Below are positions 1-4,603 of a DNA stretch of 5,592 nucleotides, piece after piece. The position numbers and the translations under genes are program-made. The stretch comes from an uncultured Pirellulales bacterium (GTDB lineage Bacteria > Planctomycetota > Planctomycetia > Pirellulales > Lacipirellulaceae). How positions within the stretch are numbered: position 1 is the first letter of the stretch; each line of letters starts with the position of its first letter. The notes below the pieces were generated by a model. That model searched no databases. It worked only from the letters and a program-made list of their open reading frames with translations, and was not told the origin of the DNA. The stretch lies in the NCBI GenBank assembly GCA_947258835.1, contig CAMYJY010000179.1, positions 1 through 5,592 of the forward strand, given 5' to 3'.

Positions 1-936
1 CTCCGCACCGCTTTGTGTTTGCTCCTCCTGCCAAACACCGCTCAGGCCGAGCCTGCGCATGTCCAAGCCACCCTGTTCAGTGAATACGCAGTCGTAGCAC
101 CGGGCGATACCTTTTGGGTGGGCTTGAAATTAAACATGGATGAACACTGGCACACCTACTGGAAAAATCCAGGAGACTCCGGGGCACCCACCCGGATTGC
201 CTGGACGCTGCCGCCCGGTTTTGAGGCCGGTCCACTCCACTGGCCCTTTCCCGCACGCATCAGCACGCCGCCCTTGGTGGCGCTGGGGTATCATGATGCA
301 GTTGTGTTGCTGACTAAAATAAAAATTCTGCCTTCCCTGCAAACTTCAGGAACGCAGCGGCTGGCCGCCCAGGTCCACTGGCTGGCCTGCGCTGAGGTCT
401 GTGTTCCTGGCAAGGCCCAATTGAATCTCGAGGTCGTCGTGGGAGACACCAGGCAGCTGGCAGCCGCGGACATCCTGGCTGAAATGAACCAGGCCCAGTT
501 GCGTTTGCCCGTCCCGCCAACAGACTGGGATGTGCAGGCATTCGACCAGGGCACGACGGGTTTGCTCAGATTCCAGTCCCAAAAATTTGGCGTCCCGCCC
601 ACAGCCCAGATAGATTTTTTCCCAGTAGATGGCACGCTGCTCAGCGCTAGTCGACCGCGGGTCGATCGGCAACAAAACCGACTCGAATTAACCCTCCCCA
701 AGGTCGCAGGAGCAACTCAGCCTCTCACGCGTATCCAAGGTGTGGTCGTGAGCTCACACGGTTGGGGAGGCCCAGGCTCCGCCCAGGCCCTGCGACTGGA
801 TCTCCCCGCGCAACCCGCAGACCCCCCCGCGCCGAGGTGGGTGCTTCTCGACCCTCCCTTGTCGGCTTTGCTCGGAGGTGTTTTAATCCTGTATCTTGTA
901 CGCAGGCTGTATCTGGTAGCGAAACGCCAACGTTAA
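1..936 (+). CDS. DsbD/ScsB-type N-terminal (alpha) domain protein, 5'-partial, lacking the DsbD transmembrane and thioredoxin domains
   Basis: The reading frame is open from base 1 and ends at TAA 934-936. The first in-frame start-type codon is TTG at 13, but the frame already reads LRTA before it and continues into a hydrophobic run ending in AQA followed by EP. This is a signal peptide with an Ala-X-Ala cleavage site, so the true start is probably just left of the window. Residues below count from base 13. The DsbD alpha (DsbD_N) fold is indicated by the HWHTYWKNPGDSG block (residues 45-57) and by WLACAEVCVPG, which holds the CXXXC pair (Cys126 and Cys130) that in this family exchanges disulfides with periplasmic partners. 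A second beta-rich part follows to about residue 268. One hydrophobic helix (about 284-303) ends in a basic tail (AKRQR), suggesting a periplasmic domain tethered to the inner membrane. Full-length DsbD/ScsB proteins continue with about eight membrane helices and a thioredoxin domain, both absent here. Family assignment is firm; the function of a stand-alone alpha domain is inference. Confidence 0.87.
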   Translation, partial: LRTALCLLLLPNTAQAEPAHVQATLFSEYAVVAPGDTFWVGLKLNMDEHWHTYWKNPGDSGAPTRIAWTLPPGFEAGPLHWPFPARISTPPLVALGYHDAVVLLTKIKILPSLQTSGTQRLAAQVHWLACAEVCVPGKAQLNLEVVVGDTRQLAAADILAEMNQAQLRLPVPPTDWDVQAFDQGTTGLLRFQSQKFGVPPTAQIDFFPVDGTLLSASRPRVDRQQNRLELTLPKVAGATQPLTRIQGVVVSSHGWGGPGSAQALRLDLPAQPADPPAPRWVLLDPPLSALLGGVLILYLVRRLYLVAKRQR

Positions 937-969
937 CCACGCGATAACAGGCCTCAGAAGCAAACCTCG

Positions 970-1169
970 ATTACAAAACTCGTTACTATTCAGCCAAATG
1001 ACGCAGCCTACTCGAAAGATCGGTCGTAAGTGCAACTGCCTCTTGAGGATATGTTTAATCCTTAGAGTAACTTCGAAGGGTTAGCTGGCATAGGACGTAA
1101 CGCATGATGGCAGTTGCTCTTACGACCTGCCTACTGCAGATAGCTGAAGTATTACCAAAACTCCATTAC
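970..1169. repeat. Imperfect direct repeat flanking the intergenic inverted repeat
   Basis: ATTACAAAACTCGTTAC at 970-986 and ATTACCAAAACTCCATTAC at 1151-1169 align with two single-base gaps and one substitution. They lie outside both arms of the 1022-1127 inverted repeat, about 35 and 23 bases away. They could be remnants of a duplication, paired protein-binding sites in front of the redoxin gene, or chance similarity in AT-rich DNA. I see no convincing -35/-10 pair nearby. Confidence 0.35.
1022..1127. repeat. 19-bp inverted repeat enclosing two smaller hairpins (structured RNA element or MITE-like remnant)
   Basis: GGTCGTAAGTGCAACTGCC (1022-1040) and GGCAGTTGCTCTTACGACC (1109-1127) are reverse complements at 18 of 19 positions, separated by 68 bases. 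Inside the loop, 1044-1050 pairs with 1058-1064 (seven pairs including one G-U, 7-base loop). Also 1066-1073 pairs with 1078-1086 around a CGAA tetraloop (eight pairs including two G-U, with G1084 bulged). The transcript could thus fold as a branched structure on a long closing stem, about 60 bases before the redoxin start. No T-run follows, so it is not an ordinary intrinsic terminator. No target-site duplication abuts the arms; GCCTACT occurs at 1006-1012 and 1129-1135 but is not placed symmetrically. The repeat is seen directly; its role is unknown. Confidence 0.75.
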
Positions 1170-1185
1170 AAAAAGGGGCGGAAAC

Positions 1186-1830
1186 ATGAAAATATGGCTA
1201 GGCCTGCTGCTGTCGATTGCTGCCGTGGTGTTGATTTTTTTTGTCAATCTTAATTCGCAAACCGAATCAGAATTGGAATCTCTCACGGTAAGCCAGACGG
1301 CGCCGAATTTTTCACTGACCGATACGCACGGCACAACACATTCCCTGGCAGATTTTCAAGGATCCTATGTGGTCCTGGAGTGGATCAATCATGGCTGCCC
1401 CTTTGTAAAAAAACACTACGACTCCGGTAACATGCAAGGACTGCAGCAAGAAATGACCAATCAAGATGTCGTGTGGCTGTCGATTTGTTCGTCCGCCCCC
1501 GGGAAACAGGGCTATTTTGCAGCCGAGGCGTGGAATCAAATGACAACAGAAAAAGGAGCGCAGCCGACTGCCGTGCTGCTCGATCCGGATGGTTACGTAG
1601 GCCGTCAGTACGGAGCGAAAACGACCCCGCACATGTTTGTAATCGATCCCCAGGGAACTTTAATTTACCAAGGGGCCATTGATGACCATCCTACCGCGGA
1701 TCAAGCCGATATCGCGGGAGCCAAAAATTATGTGCAAGCCGCGCTGCTGCAGGCCCTGGCGGGGAAGCCCGTGCTGCAACCTCGCACAAAGTCTTATGGC
1801 TGTTCGGTCAAATACGGCGCATCCTTGTAG
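1186..1830 (+). CDS. Membrane-anchored peroxiredoxin/thioredoxin-like (redoxin, PRX-like) protein
   Basis: A 214-residue protein starting at ATG 1186, with a purine-rich GGGGCGG (1175-1181) four bases upstream acting as ribosome binding site. Residues 4-22 form a hydrophobic segment after a single Lys and lack a clear signal-peptidase site, so the protein is probably an N-terminally anchored periplasmic domain. The thioredoxin fold runs from about 37 to 195: the APNFSLTD entry strand, the active-site block NHGCPFVKKHY with Cys71, the central VVWLSICSS strand, and the cis-proline loop TTPH (146-149). There is no CXXC: Cys71 is followed by Pro-Phe-Val, as in peroxiredoxin-like redoxins. A C-terminal YGCSVKY block supplies Cys206, a plausible resolving cysteine; Cys101 is a third. 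Family members commonly sit next to DsbD-type genes, which fits the gene upstream. The downstream cytochrome starts 10 bases after this stop, indicating one transcript. The likely role is thiol oxidoreductase or peroxidase at the membrane; the exact substrate is unknown. Confidence 0.87.
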   Translation: MKIWLGLLLSIAAVVLIFFVNLNSQTESELESLTVSQTAPNFSLTDTHGTTHSLADFQGSYVVLEWINHGCPFVKKHYDSGNMQGLQQEMTNQDVVWLSICSSAPGKQGYFAAEAWNQMTTEKGAQPTAVLLDPDGYVGRQYGAKTTPHMFVIDPQGTLIYQGAIDDHPTADQADIAGAKNYVQAALLQALAGKPVLQPRTKSYGCSVKYGASL

Positions 1831-1840
1831 ATAGCGACTT

Positions 1841-4303
1841 ATGAAAAGCTGGCGGCATACGTTACGAGCTTGGTTGGGCATAGCTTGCTTGCTGGTGAGC
1901 CCGTGCATAACTGCCAAGGCCGATCCGATCACCGAACATTTTCCTGAAGCTGCCAATTCTGGTTGCCTGCAATGCCACGCCGGTATTGAACTGATCCGTG
2001 AGCCGGATTCTCAAATGATGCAGGAGATTATGCAGCTCGGGCGGGCCCAAGGCGATCCGGCCGGTTGCATTGTCTGCCATGGGGGAGATCCGCACGAGAC
2101 GGAAGACAAGGTCGCCGCTCACGGTGGGTCCCAGGCTACCAATTTTTATCCCGCGCCGGGCAGTCCCTGGGTCAACCAGCAGACGTGCGGCCAATGCCAC
2201 CCCCAGCACGTGGATGTGCAGTGGACCAGCCTGATGATGACCGAGGCGGGTAAAATCCAGGGCGTCTGCTGGGCCTTTGGGGGACTCACGGGCTATCGCC
2301 ATCGCTGGGCCAACTATGCGGTCAAAAACCCGCAGGATCCGCACGCCCGCCTGGGCACGGACGAGTACCGCCAGTATATGCAGCGACTCACCCAGCTGGA
2401 GCCGGATGTGTTTGTGGACGCCCACGAACCGCTGCCCGACGCCCTGCAAGCCGACGAATTGCACCGCCTACACGAAGATCCCACGCTGGCTGCGTTTACT
2501 TATATCCGGCAGGAATGCCAGCGCTGCCATCACGCCGTGAAAGGCCGGCAAAAACGAGGCGACTTTCGCGGGATTGGCTGCTCGTCGTGCCATACCCCCT
2601 ATGGCAATGAGGGGTTTTATGAGGGGGGCGACCCGACCATCAATCGGCAGGAGCCGGGACACATGCTGGTTCACTCCATTCAAGGCACCCGCGATGCCCA
2701 GGTGACTGTGCACGACACGTCCTACAGCGGCATCCCCGTGGAAACCTGCACCACCTGTCACGATCGCGGCAAGCGGATTGGCGTGTCCTTTCAGGGGCTG
2801 ATGGAAACACCGTACCACTCGCCCTACGCGGCCGATGGAGGGGAGCAACCGGCCCTGCACACCAAACACTACATTGCCATGGAGCAGGATGTGCACTACG
2901 TGAAGGGGATGACCTGCCAGGACTGCCACACCTCGGGCGACGTCCACAGCGATGGTTTTTTGGCGGCGGCCAATCTGGCTTCGGTGCAAATCGAGTGCGC
3001 CGACTGCCACGGCACGCCCGACAGATACCCCTGGGAATTGCCCCTGGGGTTTATGGATGAGTTTTCAATGGAGCCCGCGACGGGGCCCGCCCGCGGGGTG
3101 GCGGAGGAACAGCTGGAGCATACGCGGCAGGGGACCAGCCACGCCCCGCGCGACGGATTTTTGCGCACCGCACGGGGGAATCCCTATGAAAACGTGGTGC
3201 GCGTCGGGGACGAAGTCGTGGTGCACACGGCGGCAGGCAAGGACTTGCGGTTAAAACCCCTGAAGAAACTGGTGGAAGAAAATGCCATCAGCCAGCGGGG
3301 GCTGGTGGCCATGCAGGGCGTGGCCGAGCATCTGGACCGGATGGAGTGTTATACGTGCCACTCCAGCTGGACCCCGCAGTGCTATGGGTGCCACGTAAAG
3401 GTGGATTATTCGCAAAAAGAAAAATGCCCCGAGTGTGCGGAGTCACGGCAAGGTTTTGACTGGGTGGCAGCCGGCCGCCAGCACCAAGAGGAAGCGTATC
3501 GTAGCGATCGGGGAGAAACGGGGTACGAGACGATCATTCCGGGAAAGGTCACGGAGCAGCGGTCCTATCTTCGCTGGGAAGAGCCCATGCTGGGGATCAA
3601 TGGCGAGGGCCGCGTCACGCCCCTGGCTCCCGGCTGCCAACCTGCGGTGACGATTATTGGAGAAGATGGCGAGCCGATATTGCTGAACCACATTTATCAG
3701 GTCGAGCCGGGTTTGGAGCGCAGCGAGGACGGTCAGTTGGCAATTGACATGAGTCCCACCCAGCCGCACACCACCACCAAAAATGCCCGCACGTGCGAGT
3801 CCTGCCACGCCTCCCGCAAGGCGCTGGGGCTAGGGATTGGCTCCACCCGTCCCTGGAATGAAAAACATGTTGTGGATCTGGAAACGGTGGACGGAAAAAT
3901 TTTGCCCCAGCAGCATCAGCCCCAGATGGAGCCCATCAAAAACCTGGATCACGATTGGTCGCGGATTGTGGATGAGGAAGGCCGGCAAGTGGCGACGGTG
4001 GGCCATCATTTTCAGCTTTCACGGGCCTTCAACCGCGAGGAACAACGGCACATCAGCCGGGAGGGGACCTGCCTGGCCTGCCATCAGGAAATCCCCGACG
4101 AATCCCTGGCGGTTAGCTTTTTACATCACGTCGCCAAGTATACCGGCCAGCTACCCGAGACCAAGGAGCAGCACAGCGGACTGGTCCACAAAATCATGCT
4201 GATGAGCGCCTGGCTGCAAGTGACGCTGGCTGTGGGCCTGCCTGTGATCGTGGTTGGCGGCACGTGGTATTGGCGACGACGTGTTCGCAAACAGGCGCTC
4301 TGA
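1841..4303 (+). CDS. Large membrane-anchored multihaem c-type cytochrome (12 CXXCH sites plus one CXXCA)
   Basis: An 820-residue exported electron-transfer protein. The N-terminus has basic residues, a hydrophobic core (about 10-22) and an AKA|D signal-peptidase site near residue 27; Cys22 is not in a proper lipobox. Haem-binding CXXCH motifs begin at Cys42, 76, 116, 226, 247, 303, 359, 386, 503, 514, 652 and 744. A thirteenth site at Cys529 reads CPECA, with Ala where the axial His should be. Many additional histidines could supply distal ligands. Haem-poor stretches lie at about 121-225, 391-502, 534-651 and 657-743. A single hydrophobic helix (about 785-810) followed by RRRVRK anchors the C-terminus with its tail in the cytoplasm, leaving the haem domain in the periplasm. 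ATG 1841 is the only start that preserves the signal peptide. No good Shine-Dalgarno precedes it, so translation may be coupled to the redoxin gene ending 10 bases before. Haem loading would require a cytochrome c maturation system not seen here. I do not recognise a named subfamily; the substrate and redox partners are unknown. Confidence 0.93.
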   Translation: MKSWRHTLRAWLGIACLLVSPCITAKADPITEHFPEAANSGCLQCHAGIELIREPDSQMMQEIMQLGRAQGDPAGCIVCHGGDPHETEDKVAAHGGSQATNFYPAPGSPWVNQQTCGQCHPQHVDVQWTSLMMTEAGKIQGVCWAFGGLTGYRHRWANYAVKNPQDPHARLGTDEYRQYMQRLTQLEPDVFVDAHEPLPDALQADELHRLHEDPTLAAFTYIRQECQRCHHAVKGRQKRGDFRGIGCSSCHTPYGNEGFYEGGDPTINRQEPGHMLVHSIQGTRDAQVTVHDTSYSGIPVETCTTCHDRGKRIGVSFQGLMETPYHSPYAADGGEQPALHTKHYIAMEQDVHYVKGMTCQDCHTSGDVHSDGFLAAANLASVQIECADCHGTPDRYPWELPLGFMDEFSMEPATGPARGVAEEQLEHTRQGTSHAPRDGFLRTARGNPYENVVRVGDEVVVHTAAGKDLRLKPLKKLVEENAISQRGLVAMQGVAEHLDRMECYTCHSSWTPQCYGCHVKVDYSQKEKCPECAESRQGFDWVAAGRQHQEEAYRSDRGETGYETIIPGKVTEQRSYLRWEEPMLGINGEGRVTPLAPGCQPAVTIIGEDGEPILLNHIYQVEPGLERSEDGQLAIDMSPTQPHTTTKNARTCESCHASRKALGLGIGSTRPWNEKHVVDLETVDGKILPQQHQPQMEPIKNLDHDWSRIVDEEGRQVATVGHHFQLSRAFNREEQRHISREGTCLACHQEIPDESLAVSFLHHVAKYTGQLPETKEQHSGLVHKIMLMSAWLQVTLAVGLPVIVVGGTWYWRRRVRKQAL

Positions 4304-4314
4304 AGAGTTGGTGA

Positions 4315-4373
4315 GGCAGGCTCAGGACCTCGGCCGGGATTGCTCGCCGGCTTCTTGAGCCTACCCATTTTCT
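4315..4373 (+). terminator. Probable intrinsic terminator of the redoxin-cytochrome transcript
   Basis: GGCAGGCTCA (4315-4324) pairs with TGAGCCTACC (4356-4365), with one C-A mismatch. Inside this stem GCCGG (4333-4337) pairs with CCGGC (4347-4351) around a 9-base loop. The structure begins 12 bases after the cytochrome stop and is followed by ATTTTCT (4367-4373), a short T-rich tail. The stem is interrupted and the T-run is only four bases, so termination may be weak or assisted. Confidence 0.5.
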
Positions 4374-4410
4374 CGGTTGGTCATTCCCCCGCAGGGGGGG
4401 AATCCAGCCG
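4374..4410. repeat. Palindromic dispersed repeat of the ATTCCC...GGGAAT (dRS3/REP-like) type
   Basis: ATTCCCCC (4383-4390) and GGGGGAAT (4396-4403) form a perfect 8-bp stem with loop GCAGG. The stem continues outward as CGGTTGG (4374-4380) against CCAGCCG (4404-4410), with one G-U pair, after a two-base bulge (TC, 4381-4382) on one side. The TCATTCCC...GGGAATCCAG pattern matches a widespread bacterial repeat. The neisserial dRS3 consensus is ATTCCC, eight bases, GGGAAT; here the gap is nine. Such elements usually occur in many intergenic copies, which one window cannot show. Confidence 0.7.
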
Positions 4411-4546
4411 ACTCGCGAACCTTACCAGCTCAAACTGAAAATGAGGCCTCCATGAAGCCGGTAAAGCCCGATAAAATAGCCCCCCGTTTCCGCACCGCGG
4501 CGGCTCACCGAGAAACCTGGTTGGGAGGCGGATGGAATGGGCTTTT

Positions 4547-4564
4547 CCGGCCCAAACCGGCCGG
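4547..4564. repeat. Short GC-rich hairpin
   Basis: CCGGCC (4547-4552) and GGCCGG (4559-4564) form a perfect 6-bp inverted repeat around the loop CAAACC. TTTT (4543-4546) lies on its left side. That would put an A-run, not a T-run, after the hairpin for the leftward gene, so it is not a standard intrinsic terminator for either flanking gene. Between the palindrome ending at 4410 and this hairpin I see no convincing feature. Confidence 0.4.
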
Positions 4565-4568
4565 CACC

Positions 4569-4590
4569 AGGCATACCTGAGGCATACCTG
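4569..4590. repeat. Two-copy perfect tandem 11-bp repeat
   Basis: AGGCATACCTG occurs twice back to back (4569-4579 and 4580-4590). Each unit is partly palindromic (AGG...CCT). The repeat lies 13 bases past the stop codon of the leftward ATPase gene, so it would be in the 3' end of that transcript. It could be a slippage duplication or a paired binding site; two copies are too few to tell. Confidence 0.6.
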
Positions 4591-4603
4591 TTTTCACTTT
4601 GAG

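Noticed and set aside
762..947. Short + strand frame overlapping the end of the DsbD-alpha gene
   Set aside because: Out-of-frame shadow with low-complexity Arg/Pro content; it does not restore the missing DsbD membrane domain.
1022..1127. Integron attC site
   Set aside because: The length is suitable, but the outer arms lack RYYYAAC and GTTRRRY core boxes, and no integrase or cassette array is visible.
1114..1155. Promoter for the redoxin gene (TATTAC at 1150 as -10)
   Set aside because: The matching -35 position reads CTGCCT at 17-base spacing, too weak to call.
1407..1413. A AAA AAA heptamer in slippery-site phase just after the redoxin active site, plus a T8 run at 1235-1242
   Set aside because: Both encode conserved or sensible residues (Lys-Lys; anchor Ile-Phe-Phe). 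A -1 shift at the heptamer meets a stop after five codons, and I see no stimulatory structure. Most likely chance, though the T8 tract could be length-variable.
1889..1908. Lipoprotein signal (Cys16 or Cys22) in the cytochrome leader
   Set aside because: Cys22 is preceded by Ser-Pro and Cys16 sits mid-hydrophobic core, so neither fits a lipobox. AKA|D near residue 27 is a better type I site.
1862..2464. 200-residue minus-strand frame inside the cytochrome gene, and similar frames at 2468-3010 and 3443-3808
   Set aside because: Shadow frames of the cytochrome, which has twelve CXXCH motifs in the plus frame; the minus frames show no domain or start signal.
3425..3439. Selenocysteine or sequencing-error explanation for the CPECA site
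   Set aside because: There is no in-frame TGA, and Ala versus His codons differ at two or more positions, so neither explanation is supported.
4377..4580. Small + strand frame, with an internal ATG at 4452 giving about 42 residues
   Set aside because: It overlaps the palindromic repeat, has no ribosome binding site before 4452 (GCCTCC is the wrong polarity), and has a Pro/Arg/Gly-rich composition typical of GC-rich non-coding DNA.
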